A stretch of 64,000 bases of DNA from Penium margaritaceum (GCA_023375785.1 SZWC01009571.1:38084-102083), one strand, 5' to 3'. Shown: positions 34,366 through 47,041, counted from the stretch's first letter. The notes: a model not told the origin generated them from the sequence alone. Numbers and translations: made by a program.

Positions 34366-34391
34366 ACTCAGTTTCTATGCCAATGAGAAAA
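34366..34391 (-). repeat. Shared X/Y LTR, fragment 3
   Basis: A 26-bp stretch between A2 and the small MULE that aligns with 39022-39050. Its last nine bases ATGAGAAAA are the left duplication of the MULE. Confidence 0.7.
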
Positions 34392-35390
34392 GGATGCACT
34401 CCACAATGTACCCATTGCTTCGGTCGATAGATCAGCGGTGTCCATGGTCGAAAAAACAAATGACAGCGATGCCCCTTGTTTTTGTTTTACGAGCAAAAAG
34501 GGCTGTCATACATTTCATGTATTTAACAGATTTGACATGGATTTTGACTTGGAGGGCAAATTCGAACTTCGCCAGTCATCGCGAGCTCGCAGTTTGGGTT
34601 TCAGGGCAAAACCTCCCTGCGAGCTCACGATAACCCTGCCAAACCCCCCATTTTAACTAGGGTGTTTGTTGAGGGTTTGAGGGCGTTTGGGAGAACGGCA
34701 CACGCTGTGATAGAATAAAGGGCATCTGCCGGGCCCCGCTACCGCAGGGCTCGGCAGATGCCCGGGCAAGTAAAAAAATGAAACCCAAAACATCCAGTGT
34801 CACTAGGGGGTTTGTCAAGGGTTTGGGGGGGTTTGCGAGAAGCAGCACACGCTGAGATAGAAGAAAGGGAATCTGCCAGGGTCCGCTACCACGGAGCCCG
34901 GCAGATGCCCGGGCAAGTAAAGCAATGAAACCAAAACCCCCCACTGTAACTAGGGTGTTTTTCAGATATTCGGAGAGGGGGGTTGCAAAATGCGGCGCAC
35001 TCTATAATAGAAGAAAGGGGATCTGCCGGGGCCCGCTACCGCAGGGCCCGGCAAGTGCCCGGGCAAGTAAAAGATTATAACTCAAATTCCCAATTTCAAC
35101 TAGGAGGTTTGCTCAAAGTTTGTGCATTCATCCTTGCAAACGTGCAAGTTTTGTAGTTCGCACTTGCAAACCCCAAAACTCGCAACATGGTGACTTCTGA
35201 CATTGGTGAGGCCGGTGTTAGAAGTCGCTGACTTCACCCTCGAAGTCGGCGACATCCGACTACGAGAGCGAAGTTGAATTTCTTTTTCGCTCATACATTT
35301 TCAAACATGGACACCACTGCCATGTCGTTTTTGACTATGGACAGCGCTGATCTATCAAGCAAAATTATGGGTACCAGAGTATTTCAAACC
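34392..35390. mobile_element. Non-autonomous MULE (Mutator-like) element
   Basis: 999 bp flanked by a 9-bp duplication ATGAGAAAA/ATTAGAAAA (34383-34391 and 35391-35399, one mismatch), the length typical of Mutator transposition. The terminal inverted repeats share TACCCAT, GATAGATCAGCG and TGTCCATRGTC with the ends of the autonomous MULE at 55253-61017. The interior has no transposase. It holds three ~148-bp tandem units with a conserved hairpin (34640-35090), plus a stretch of AT-rich and CGAAGTC repeats. It is presumably mobilised in trans by an element like 55253-61017. Confidence 0.8.
34640..35090. repeat. Three tandem ~148-bp units with a hairpin
   Basis: The loop motif GCTACC recurs at 34738, 34886 and 35035, spacing 148 and 149 bp. 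In each unit it sits between arms such as GGGCATCTGCCGGGCCC and GGGCTCGGCAGATGCCC, giving a ~17-bp stem. A single diverged unit is at about 1000-1130. Confidence 0.85.
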
Positions 35391-35946
35391 ATTAGAAAAT
35401 AGACCTATTTTCTGGCAGGCAGGGTTTTTTCGGTGAGTCATGCCTGATGGCTGACAGCCCAGAACCCGGGCGTCATCCATTTTGCCTGAAAACTGGACCA
35501 TACCATAATGCGCACACTGCAAATGCAATCGTATGGTAAGAATCAGCTAGAACAATAGCAGTGAGGAGTTATTGGTACCTAAACCCAGACAGCGTCTACG
35601 CTAATCCCCCCTACCAACATTGCCAAAAAGTCATGAGACTTGGACCATGGGCATGATATGGCGCTGCAAACGTGACAGTGCATTCAGACACGGTGCTAGA
35701 CGCATGTAGACAGCATATACAGTGACAGTGACTGCCGGCAGCATGAATGCCGAGGAGATCTGCCAATGGAGCTGAGCACGTTGGAGGGAGGAGGCCCCAG
35801 CAAACTACGTGTAGGCCTCAGCGTGCGTCGGCTCCACCAGAAGACACTCCAGCAACGTCGCGTCTCACCGTCAATCATCTGCACGCTGATGTACACAAGT
35901 CGGGAGGACACAACAGAGTACAAGTGAGATGTGTGAAAAACCAACA
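35391..35946 (-). repeat. Shared X/Y LTR, fragment 4
   Basis: The remaining ~550 bp of the LTR, including its sense start TGTTGGTTTTTCAC at 35946. It is followed by a polypurine-like CTCCCCCTTGAC (from 35947). The four fragments sum to about 860 bp, comparable with the 815-bp Y 5' LTR. Confidence 0.85.
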
Positions 35947-38774
35947 CTCCCCCTTGACGGAGGAGTGGGTCTGGACGGTTGCAGAAGATACTGCGGTGGA
36001 GCCGTCGCGAGCGGCGCAAATGCTGCAAGAGCAACGACAGTCATGAAAGTGGTGGCAAGGCGACGCTCACGCTGGCAACACATGGTGGCAATGACGCAAG
36101 CCTTGTCAGTCAAGAGCAGACACATGTACCACCCGTGTGCTGACTGGCCATAGTTGTGGCAGACGGGGTTGCCGCCACCAGATCCGATAGATTACTGCTG
36201 TGGGCCCTTGCCCTTCTTGTCCCTGCGCTACTTCTTGCCGGATGAGGAGGCCCCGGAAGACGCTGCTGCTACGGGGGCAGCAACAGCCGCTGAAGCAACG
36301 GCACGAGAGGCGAGGGACTCTGTGAGATGGATGTGTGACTGTTGACGAGCTTCCTAGATGCGGAGGAAGAGCTCGCATACCCAAGGCATGAGGGTACCCT
36401 AGGCAGCCATCGTGGCGAGGACCTCCTGGGAGTAGTGGATGAAGACGTCGGAGAAGACGTCGGTGGTACCTTTGATGGTCACGGGTACGGAGAGAGGGGG
36501 TGACGTAGCATCTCCGAGGCGTCACAGGATGTCCTCTGCGCGCTGCCAATAGGAGGTGACTATCTCGGTCTCCCTCATGCCAAGGGAGTTAAACTCCCGG
36601 ATCAAGCGGCTGGTCTCGGTGTCACTAGACAGACGATGAGGACGTGTGAGTATGTTCCACGCTACTGCAGGGTCTAGGAGAGCGCTAGTGGTGAGGTCGC
36701 CAAGGAAGGGCTCGAGGGCGAGACATGCAGTTGGATGGGCAACAGGGACAAGGGCAGGCACGGCGCGACCGGCGTCATACAGCTGGTCGGCCTGGATAGA
36801 GTCGAAGGGCAGAACGTAGTAGGGCCACAAGCCTTCACCCTGTGCCCAGATCTGAAAGCTGAGCGCCGAGCTCTAGAACTGCTCGCCAGCCTGAAGCGGC
36901 AGCGGTGGGGTTTCAAAGTCCTTCAGCCGACATCCAGAGTGGGGCCTAGGACTGACGTCACCGTCTGCCGTTGGTGCTGGGTGTGTTGCTGCCCCGGGTA
37001 CTGCGTGGCATATGATACTGTAGGACTCGCGTACTCGGGTGGAACAAAAGGTGCTTGCTAACACTACTACTGCTGTTGCGGTGGCTGCTAATGATGCTCC
37101 TACAATTGCTGCTATGCTAGCTATGTCGGTGGCTGCACTGTCGCTAGCTATTGTGTGAGCGTTTCGAGCTACAGGCACAAAGCGGCATGCGGATTTGTCA
37201 AGCCAACATGACCGACGACAGAGCCTATGAGATGTTGGTGCTGTTGTGACTACTACTGCTGTTGTGGCGATGAATGTTGCTACAGCTACTACTACTGCTA
37301 TATTTGCGGCTGCTGCTACTGTTGTTATTGCTGATGCCGTGGCTGTTGCTGTTGCGATTGCTGCTACGACTGTTATAGCTGTTGCTTCTATTGCTGATGT
37401 TGTTGTTACTGTTGCAGCAGCGGCAGCTGCTACTACTGCTACAACTACTACAGTTGTAAGAAGGGGGACCCTCCAATAGAGGAAGACCCCTCTCCATTCT
37501 CCACCATGGTGTCCTTTGTTTCCCCTCCTTTTTTCTTCTTGTGTGTGCTGCTGATGTGAGCAACGACGTCAGCCTAGGATGGCTGATGTCAGCAACTACT
37601 ACTACGTTATCTGCAAGGTTGCTGTTGTATTTTTTTTTTTAGTTTCTTGTTGTTGTTGATGTCAACAGTTATGTCAGTAGTGACATCAGCCGAGTATAGC
37701 TGACGTCAACAACAGTTGTCGCGCTGTTGCTGTAGCCGCTACTGCTTCAGTTGAAGAGTTGCTATTGTTTTTGTTGCTACTATGGCCGCTTGTTGTTGCT
37801 GCTGCCATAGCACATGTTGCTGCTGCTGTTGTAGTAGCTACTGCTACTGGTCTTGTTGCTATTGCTACTGCTACTATCAACACAGCTGATGCCGCTGTTG
37901 CTGCTAAGCTGCTGTGTGCTCCTAGTGCTGTTGCAGCTATTGTAGCTGCTGTAGCGGCGGTGGTGGCTGCTGCTGCTGCAGTAGGGCCACCTGCGGGGAT
38001 GGGGGATTTCTTTTGTGAGTTTTTTTCTTTGTTCGTCCCTGGTCATTGGTCGTTGTGAGCTACGAGCAGTGAGCTCGCTGCTTGTTGCTCGCTGCAAGCT
38101 GCGAGCAGCAAGATCAGTACTTACTGCTCGCTGTTCGTTATGAGCAATGAGCTGCGAACAGTGATTGTTGCTCCTACTGCCGTCGATTGATGCAGCTGCT
38201 GCTGGTTGCTGCTCGCTGCTGCTCGTTGCTGTTGCTCCCGCTGCCGGCTGCTGCTACTGCTCATTGTTGCTGCACACTCTTGCCTACTGCTGCTACTACT
38301 ACCGGTTGCCGCTGCTGCTTGCTGCTTGCTCCTTACTACTCGCTGCTGCTGTCGTGTGCTGCTACTACTGTTGTTGCTTGCTACAGTAGTAGTTGCTTGT
38401 TGCCGCTATTGCTGCTAGATGCTTGCTACATGTGCTTGCTGCCTGTCGCGACTACTGTTGCCGAGCTTGCAGTAGCACAGTCACTCTCCTTGTATCGTCG
38501 CTACGTGCGACGACGCTGCTCCAGCGTTGGTCTTGTGTGCCGGCTATGTGTCCACCAACGCTACCACCATCGTGGGGTCAGTGCTGTCGAAAAAAATTGG
38601 GTAGCATTTCCCCCGCGTCGGGAGCGTTTTGACGACGCCACCCAGCGGGTCAACGGTACCAGAAAAAATCCGCGATCATTTCTCCTGTACGGGCTCGTTC
38701 TAGGGATCGCCGGGGTTGACTTGACCTGTTCGCCATTGCTATGCTCCTTCTGCTGCGCTTTGACTCTGATACCA
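35947..38774 (-). mobile_element. Y internal region: gag and leader only
   Basis: Between the polypurine-like tract and the primer site (GACTCTGATACCA, 38762-38774) only a gag-like part (about 36000-36920) and a long leader remain. Protease, integrase, RT and RNase H are absent, so Y is an internally deleted, non-autonomous copia derivative. The leader (36980-38480) is rich in CTG/GTT triplets and contains TGACGTCA-type motifs at about 37550-37700. Confidence 0.85.
36000..36916 (-). pseudogene. Y gag remnant
   Basis: Shows LKDFETPPLPLQAGEQF, WPYYVLPFDSIQADQLYDAG, LSSDTETSRLIREFNSLGM and a knuckle-adjacent ACVIATMCCQRERRLATT block. These match B1 gag block for block. The remnant runs almost to the 3' polypurine tract. 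Confidence 0.85.
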
Positions 38775-39589
38775 AGCTAGAAATTGCCTATAGCAGCAGG
38801 TTGGGGCAGCAACGTTGTTGATGCAGTGTGCGGGAACCCAGCTGCCCCCTCAGTCTGGTGCACCAGAGCCTAAGTCTGAGAGCTGTGGCGTTTGTTCCTC
38901 AGAACTGCGCGCCAGAGTTAGCGCCAGACAACAGCTGAAAACAGGAAATGACTGATTAAGAACTAAGAATGAGCAACAATTGGAGACCCCTCTAATTTCT
39001 AGCTCCCCCTTAGCTCTGTAGAGCTTGTTACTCCATTTCTAATTAATCAGAAAATAGACCTTTTTTCTAGCACGCAGGGTTTTCTCGGTGAGTCCTGCCA
39101 GACGGCCGACAGCCCAAAACCCGGGCATCGTCCGTTTTGCTTGAAAAATGTACCATACCATAATGCGCATGCTGCGGTCAGATTCAGCTAGAAAAACAGC
39201 AGTGAGGAGTTATGGCTGCCTTAACCCAGGCAGCGTCTATGCTAATCCCCGGTACCGATTGTACCCAGAAATCATGAAACTTGGACCCTGGGTAAAACAT
39301 GGCGCTGCGAACGCAACAGTGCAGTCAGACACGGCGCTGGACGCGTGCAGACAGCATATGCAGTGACAGTGACTGCCGGCTGTACGACTGCCAAGGAAGT
39401 CTGCCGATGGAGCTGAGCACGTTCGAGGGAGGAAGCTCCAACAAACTACGTGTAGGCCTTAGCATGTGTCGGCTCAATCAGACGACACTCCAGCAGCGTC
39501 GCATGTCGTCGTCAGTCACCTGCACGCCGATGTACACAAGCCGGGAGGAAATAACAGAATACAAGTGAGAGATGTGTGAAAAACCAACA
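38775..39589 (-). repeat. Y 5' LTR
   Basis: 815 bp, sense TGTTGGTTTTTCACAC (39589) to TTTCTAGCT (38775). A family-B-like LTR, clearly diverged from the B1/B2 type. The base composition of the following CATGG (39590-39594) would be the duplication, but the other side is not testable. Confidence 0.88.
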
Positions 39590-39905
39590 CATGGGCTCCG
39601 AATGCCACCCCCAGATTGAACCGGACTGGCTTTCAAGAGTGCTCCTGTTGGTTTCTCAGACGCCTCAAAAATCTGTTCGTCTATTCCCATAGGATTAGCA
39701 ACCCGGCATCGCCAAGCAACCACCTGTCTAGGCATGCATGACTTAGAAATAGTGAACAACATCAACCACAAGCACATGTGGGTGCAACCCCTCTACCATA
39801 TGTTGCTCTATGTTATGCTAAGGATAAACCAAGAAATTCATGCTGATCACAACAATTGAGCTCTTAAACACATCATGACTGGATACTCCAAGCGCCACTC
39901 TTGTA
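39590..39905 (-). repeat. Probable LTR fragment of element E
   Basis: No gene. Parts resemble the D LTR (ATCAACCAC..GTATGTG-like and following sequence). Together with 43153-43300 it appears to be an LTR interrupted by D. The assignment rests on weak similarity. Confidence 0.4.
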
Positions 39906-40016
39906 CTCTGTGTAGGTGGCGGCAAGAAGCCAGCACACACTCTGCATCACGCAAGGTACACTCACTCAACATCCATGGCAACGGGTGGAGCAAGGAGTTG
40001 GTGAAAACCTGAAGAG

Positions 40017-40172
<156 letters not shown>

Positions 40173-40521
40173 TATTGAGATTCAAGAGCTAGTAAGCTCT
40201 AAGCAGGCGGTCAACCGGGCCATGTAAGCGACCGAGCGTGGCCATGTAAGATCAGCAACCCCGTGCAATAAGCCACATAACTAACACCGCATGCATAACA
40301 GTAAAACATGGGGCACATTGACCACGAGCATATGTGGAAGCATGCATTTCTCAAGTATTGTCGCTCATGTTTTAGCCATACGACAGCTAATCATCGCGTG
40401 CTGAAATCATTGGGCCCTCTCTTTGGTAGAAGTGAGCATTGCTAAGCTCGCGCCAGTCTTGCACCAGGCTGAGAGGCCAATGATGCATAACGTGTGCATC
40501 TTGAGCTCCACATTAGCTTAG

Positions 40522-42075
40522 TCACCTGCAGTGATGGTGCGTGTGAATGAGCAGATTCAAGAGGTCACTTGCATGTTTGACAGACACAACCAACACTCCC
40601 CCATGACCCACAGACAAACAGCCCACACACCACACGGGGAATCGTTGTAAAGACAACGAACAAGAATTGTTTACATCATCTAGGGGCATCATGTGCACGC
40701 AACAACCCAAATGCATGCACAACAGCCTTGAACATTCCACTGTTGAGGGCTTTGGTGAGAAAATCTGCATGTTGCTGACGAGTATCGACCTATACAACCT
40801 GGAATTCTCCTGATACAATGCGCTCACAGACAAAGTGGTGCTCAATGTTGATGTGCTTGGTTTGCGAATGATGCATGCCATCATGCTCAGCGATTGCCTC
40901 AGTGCATTGATTGTCGCAGCGTAGTGTGATGCAGCGGATGGGTACACAAAGTTGCTGCAACAAGCGAGACAGCCAGACACTCTCACATGTACCTGCGTCA
41001 AGCGCGATGTACTCAGCCTCACTGGAGCTACATGCAACACAACCCTCTATGCCACTCTTCCATGAGACACCAGCCCCACCAAGAAGAAAGATGTAGCCAG
41101 TGCGACTACGTGCGTCTGTGTCATGAGCTCAGTCATTGTCAGTGTGTACGTCCACAACCACAGAGGGCCATGACCTATAGCACAATCCAACACGTGCAGT
41201 GGACAGTGCGTAGCGGACGCAATGCAACCTTGAGATGCCTCTGACGGGGCTGTTGAGAAAACTGAGAAGGAAGTTGACCGAGAAGGCCATGTCCGCACGG
41301 GTTGTCGTGGAAAAATGTATTAGGGACCCAATCAGGCTGAGGTAATCAGTGACATCAACAATGTTGCCCAGCTGAGTATGGACGAGTGACTTCAGCAGAC
41401 GCTGGCCAGCAGGGATCATCGGTGTGGATGGGGTGGGAGTGTTAGCCAGCAAGGTCGAGAAGCCCTCCCCCAAGCTGCGGATGTAGGCAACTTGGTGCAC
41501 ATGCAGTGTTTGGCACTAGCGGGCACGCGCGAGTTCCATGCCGAGGAACACACAAGTTAGAGCCAAGTCCTTCATTTTGTATTTGGACTACAACAGTACC
41601 TTCACCGACTGCACAACAATGGGGCTGGGTGACGCTATGAGGAGATCATCCACGTAGACCAGAATGGCCAAAAAGGGTTGCGAGGGTGCACTCAAGAAGA
41701 GACCAGGGTCAATAACACTTTGACGGCAACCCCCCTTCTCTAGGGTGGACAAGATCTCCAGGTTCTAGCAGCGAGGGGATCCTTAAGCCTGTAGAGAGCC
41801 TCGCGCAGCCGCCGAACCTTGTTCGTGCTAACTGCAAAGCCTGGAAGCTGCACCATGTAGATTTCCTCGTTGAGACGTCCATGCAGGAATGCATTGTTAA
41901 TGTCCATCTGCTCCAGCTCCCATTCATGCTGGGCAACCATGATCAAGAGAGCTCGGGCCATGGTGTACCGCCCATCAGGGGTGAACGTTGCATCAAAGTC
42001 GATGCCTGGGGTTTGGGAGAATCCCTTCGCGGTAAGCCGGGCCTTGTAAATGTCAATCATGCAGAGTATGCTCAA
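40522..42075 (-). pseudogene. D RT C-terminal and RNase H region
   Basis: RT blocks YKARLTAKGFSQTPGIDFDATF, ELEQMDINNAFLHGRLNEEI, VQLPGFAVSTNKVRRLREALY and a connection VTDYLSLIGSLIHFSTTTRAD. They are followed by RNase H remnants (about 40740-41100) with a KHINIEHHF-like region. Family: Ty1/copia, distinct from A and B. The region is broken. Confidence 0.85.
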
Positions 42076-42499
42076 AGCTGTTCGGCTGCACAGTTGTTGG
42101 TTGCACCTTGCTGCCAGCTACCTTGGGACTGCAGTGATGCGGGACTGCTATGCTGCTAAGTTGTAACTCTCAAAAAATGTGTGCCTGGAGAGATCGAGGC
42201 CGCGGAGCTGTGGGGCCGTGAGCTGCGGGCCCGCTGTGTAGATTACGCTTGGCCGGTGCTCGAACGTCGTGGCGAGAAGATGCCGCAGTGCTACGATGCC
42301 GCAAAGCTGTAGGACAACACCGCTTTAAGCTGCGAGATGTGCGAAAGAGTTCCTAGCAGAGTTGTGAGCTGTGCGACGGCCAACAGTCACACAAAGAGCT
42401 GTGGCTATGGGGGCAGAACTCGTTGTGGCAGCAAGAGTGCCACTCAGTGTGAAACATCACGGGTCTTGGATTGATTAAGAGGAAGGGAGGTTTCCCTCC
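42076..42499 (-). other. D leader, no coding signal
   Basis: The stretch between the RT remnant and the primer site has no recognisable domain. It is GC-rich with repeated GCTGTG/GAGCTGTG words; most likely the element leader joined to pol by an internal deletion. Confidence 0.6.
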
Positions 42500-43152
42500 G
42501 GCTCTCATACCAGTAGGTGGCGGCAAGAAGCCAACACACACTTTCTATCATGCAAGGTACACTCACTCAACATCCATGGCATCAAGTGGAGAAAGGAGTT
42601 GGTGAAAACCTTAAGACAACGGAGAGGGAGTAGTAACAAAAGTCAAGAGCTAGCAAGCTCTAAGCAGCCGGTCAACCAGACCACCCACACGAACAACTCG
42701 ATCTGGGGCCCGGCCGCCACCCCGGGGTCAAACCAAACCGGTCAGCGGAAGCCGCCGTGGTCTCTCACACCTCAGAGCGACCGAGAGTGTGGCCTCGCAG
42801 AATCAGCAACCCGGTGCAATAAGCCACATAACTAGCACCGCATGCACAACAGTAAAACATGGGGCCACATCAACCACGAGCGTATGTGCAAGCATGCTCT
42901 TCTCAAGTATTCTCTCTCATGTTCTAGTCATAAAAAGGCTAATCATCCCGTGCTGAAATAAGTGGGCCCTATTTTTGGTAGAAATGAGCATTGCTGAGCT
43001 TGCGTCAGTCTTGCGCCAAGCTGAGACGCCAGTGATGCGTAACTTGTGTGCCTTGAGCTTCACATTAACTTAGTCACCTGCAATGATGGTGCGCGTGAAT
43101 GAGCGGAGTCAAGAGGTCACTTGTGTGTTTGACAGACACAACCAACACTCTG

Positions 43153-44640
43153 CTGAGAGAGACAAGCAGTGGATAATCCATGAGACGAGCCAATGTTGTA
43201 CCTGAGAGTTTGACTTCACATTAGTCCCTTACAGTGATGGTGCACACACAAGAGAGCAAAGATAACGCATGTCCGTGCCGCAGGAGACAAAAACTCATGA
43301 GCAAAAGAGAGGCATAGTCACATCAATCAGGGATATCGCAAGCTCGCAGCAGACCAAACAGCATGCACAACCGCCTTCAACATGCCTCTGCTGAGAGCTT
43401 TGGTAAGTAAGTCAGAACGTTGTTGATGAGTATCAACCCAGACAACCTGAACTTCTCTGGTCGCAATGCGCTCGCAAACAAAGTGATGCTCAATTCAAGT
43501 ATCCTTTGTGTGAGAATGATGCTATCATTCCCATTGATTGCCTTTGTGCTCTTGTTGTCGCAGTGTAGACTGGTGCAACAGATGAGCACACGCAATTGCT
43601 AGAGCAAACGGAAAAACCACACGTTGAGGATGTCAACGAAGGGATCAATAAATATGATGATGGCAGAGGATGATGAGAGAGAAGGGACAAGGGGCTTGGA
43701 GGCATGAGAGGGAGGAATAGAAGAGGAGGGAGGGGGGATAGCAGCAGAGAAAAGGGAGAGAGCAGAGGAGGCACATGGGGAAGAAGTGTGAGAGAAAAGG
43801 ATCAAGGGCAGAGATGTGGGGGAGGGGTGCGTGTGGAATGGGAGGAATGGAGGGAAGGAGAAAAGGGGGAATGGGATGGCCATATGCTCACCTCCAGAGG
43901 GTGGGGGTGTGTCGTTTGCTACTGGCCTAGGCTATGGAGAACCACGAGAGACAGCCGCAACGAGGGTGCTGACCTCAGCCAGTAGGAAGGTGACATCACG
44001 AGCAGAGAGGTGCACTGCAACACGGGGACGGCCCTCACGTAGACGAGCACGGCCACGAGCCACACATGTGACAACGTTGGCAGGAGGAGGAGATGGGCAC
44101 ACCATGTAGGCGTGGCCTGGAGCATCGCAGTACTAGTAGACCGGTACTACACAGGCCTCGATAGGGTCAGGCCGGTGATCTGCACGGACTACGAGAGCGT
44201 GACCAACGCCTGGAGGTGGAGCAAGAGGTGCTAAGGTGGCTGCTGGAGGGTGAGTGGAAGCAGGCAACATAGATGGCAGGGTAACAGCCACTGAGGAGAG
44301 AGAAATGACACCAGTACTGTGGTCATAAGCGTGGAGGCGAGCCTTGCAGACAGGTACTAGAGAAGAGACTGCGGTCCAAGCGATGCCAGGAGTCTAGAGG
44401 GCAGTGGTGTAGGCGTCGCCAAGCGGAGGGAGGACCTGTGAGTTCTCCCGACCCAGATCCTACATGGACCAGGCGACGGCAACACCATCGTCGAGAGCAT
44501 GGCCAGCCAAGAGGAAGCGAGAATGAAGGGTCTGGGCACGTGCCCAGTAGACCGCCAAAGCCTCCCCGGGAAGCCACACAATACCAGACAACTACAAGAG
44601 GAGGAACAGGATGTCGTGCTCAGTGGGGTCAACGTAGACA
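43153..44640 (-). mobile_element. E: old copia remnant (RNase H end and gag)
   Basis: An RNase H remnant (43377-43595: LHCDNKSTKAINGND and a following TLFASALRPEKF block) lies close to a gag remnant (about 43900-44600). The gag part has a nucleocapsid-type C-x4-H-x4-C segment (CDAPGHAYMVC, near 44110-44160) and an upstream helical block (AVYWARAQTLHSRFLLAGHA). The pol genes between them are lost. E hosts D on one side and F further on. It is heavily decayed and is the oldest layer here. Confidence 0.7.
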
Positions 44641-44649
44641 GATTGGAGA

Positions 44650-47036
44650 CAAGTCCATTCCACGCATGGTCGAGGTAGAAGGGGATGCATTGGGCACAGA
44701 CGCGGGGGAAAAAGGGTTGGATTGACATGGCAGAGGTCGGAGCGAAGACAAAGTAAGAGGGTAGGGTGAGGGAAAGGGCAAAGGGGATGCAATGGATGGA
44801 GGGATAGGAGGAGTGGCGAGAGGGACAGAGGCGGGAAAACATGCGAGGGTGACAGGCGAGGCAAAGGGGGGAGGGGGGGTGGAGGAGGGGATGGTGGCGG
44901 TGGCGATGGGGGCGGGAGATGAAGGGGCCAAGCCAAGGGTCATTGTATGGGAGAGGACACTGACGAGAAGTGGGAAGACAACAAAGAGAACCTGAGACAC
45001 GAAAGAAAGGAAAGAGGGAGGAAGCCCAGGAGGACCGAGGGAAGAAGGGGAGGAAGACGGTGGCACCCACAACATCGGAGAAGTAGCCATGGCAGGAGTA
45101 GTGTCGATGGGGAAAGAGGATGACCGGGCAAGGGACGGAGGAGTGACGAAATTGAAAAGGGAGCAAGGGATTGAGATGCAAGGGGAGGAGGAGATGGTAC
45201 AATGCCGGAATGGAGGCCGGAGTGGATGCGGAAGATCTTGTCCATGTTTTCTTCCTCCGTAGAAGCTATGTCAGAGAGGAGATTTGGAGTAGATGCGCGC
45301 AGCCTCACGCTAGACGCCGGGGGATGAGATGGAGGGAAGGACATGGCAGTTAAAGAGGTGCGGACAGGGGAGAAGAAGGGGAAAAGGGTATGGGAGTAGG
45401 GAGGGGGAGGGGGAGAAGGGAGGAAGGAGAGGGACAAGGGCATGGAGGTAGAGGAGGCGAGGACCGAGGCGCAAGACGGGAAAGAGAAAATGGGATTCCG
45501 GGGTAAAACAAAGGGATAAGGAAGGAGGGAGACTAGAGGGAGGGGAGAAAGAATGGAGGGACATGAGAGAGGAAAAGAAACAGGGGAATGGGAGGGAACT
45601 ATGGCGGGAAGAGGAAGGGGGGAGAGCACTTGGAGAAAAAATGGAGTAAAGAAAATGGCAAAGTGGACGAGGCAGGTAGCGAATGGGGAAGGGAGAGGAG
45701 TGGAAAGGGGAGGAGACGAAGCGAGCAGAGGAGCATAGGAGCAGAAGAGGGGAAGGGAGGACAGGGGGGAAAGGAGGAAGGTGGGAGGAGGGAGGATGGG
45801 GAGGAGAGACAAGAGATGGGTGAGGAGAGGAGAGGGGGGAGAGGGGGGTGGAGGGTGCATCCCGAGGACGTCTTCTTGGACTGGAGCCGTGGGGATGTCT
45901 CCTCACGAGGGTGAGGGGAGGAGACAGGGAGAGGGAGAGGAAGAGGGGGAGGAAAATTCGGAGGGGACAGGGAGGAGGAGGAGAGATAGAGAGGTCGGAG
46001 ACCGGGAGTGGAGCACGGAGGAGGAAGTGGGAAGAGGAAGGGGGGAAGGGGTAGGAGGAGGATAGAAGAAGAGGAGAATAGAGAAAAGAGGAGAGGACAG
46101 AGAAGGGTGGAGGGAGGAGTAAGGGGGCGGAGTGGACGACGAGGTGGAGAGGAGGCAGAGAGGAGAGAAGTAGAAACAAAGGAGGAAGCAGAAGGGATGG
46201 GGGAGGAGGAGCAGGATATGGAGAGGAGGAGAAGTGGAGGAGTGGGAGAGGAGGAGGGTGAGAGGTGGGAGAAAGAGGGAAAGCAGAGGTGGAAAGGTGG
46301 GGGAAACTAAAAGCCACCAGAGGGGAGGGGGGGCTGGAAGTGGAGGGGACGGGAAAGGGAAAGGCACCGATAAGGGAGAGGGAAAGAGGCTACAGCGGAT
46401 GAGAGAGAAGGAAGGAAAGGGAGGGAGGAGCGGTGAGGGAAGAGTGGGAGGGGGAGGACGTTCGAGGAAGGTGGAAAGCAAAGCAAGGGGAGGCGGGGAG
46501 ATTGGAGCAAGGGAAAGGGAGAGAGAAGAGGAAAGAGGGGGAAGGAGAGGAAGTGGCATAGGGGAGATGGGGAGGAGAAGGGAACAGAGAGGAGGTGGAG
46601 AGGAGAAGGGATAGGAGGATGAGACAAGGAGAATATGGGGAGGAGAAAAAGGAGGGTGGAGAAGAGAGAGAGGGAAAGTAGGGAGAGTGAAGGAGGAAGC
46701 AGGGAACAAGGGGGGGCAGGGGGAGGAGAAGTGAGAGCCGGATTGCACCAATGGAGTAGTAGAAGCTGAGGGGGCCAGAAGAGCAGGAGGAGGAGGCAAG
46801 GGAGCCGGAGGAAACTGAGGAGCCAAAAGGGGTGTGGGGAGTGGTTGTATAGACTAGAAAAACCAGATGAGATGCAGGAGTCGGAAGAAGGAAATGCGGT
46901 GGGTGAGCCGGAGGAGTTGCGGAAGCCGGAGGTACTGGGGGGAACCGGAGAGCGTGGAACTTGTTGGAGGTGCTGAAGGAACCAATGGATTTGTGAAGGT
47001 GGAAAGGACAGAGGCAGGGAGGGGGCAAAGCGTGGA
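44650..47036. repeat. Kilobase purine-rich tract (GGA/GAA on plus)
   Basis: The plus strand is almost wholly A and G in long stretches, with GGAGGA-type words and no regular period. It lies where the E leader would be. The pyrimidine strand cannot easily form stop codons, so it yields long Ser/Pro/Leu/Phe ORFs (for example 45310-46317 and 45903-46826). These have no domains and are not taken as genes. The tract resumes after F at 52732. Confidence 0.85.
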
Positions 47037-47041
47037 GGATG

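Noticed and set aside
42599-42835. Short ORFs within the D LTRs and leader
   Set aside because: They lie in LTR sequence repeated at the other end of the element and show no domain.
45310-46826. Minus-strand ORFs of 300+ residues, rich in Ser, Pro, Leu and Phe
   Set aside because: They follow from a pyrimidine-only strand, which cannot form stop codons. They overlap in several frames, have no domains and no sensible start.
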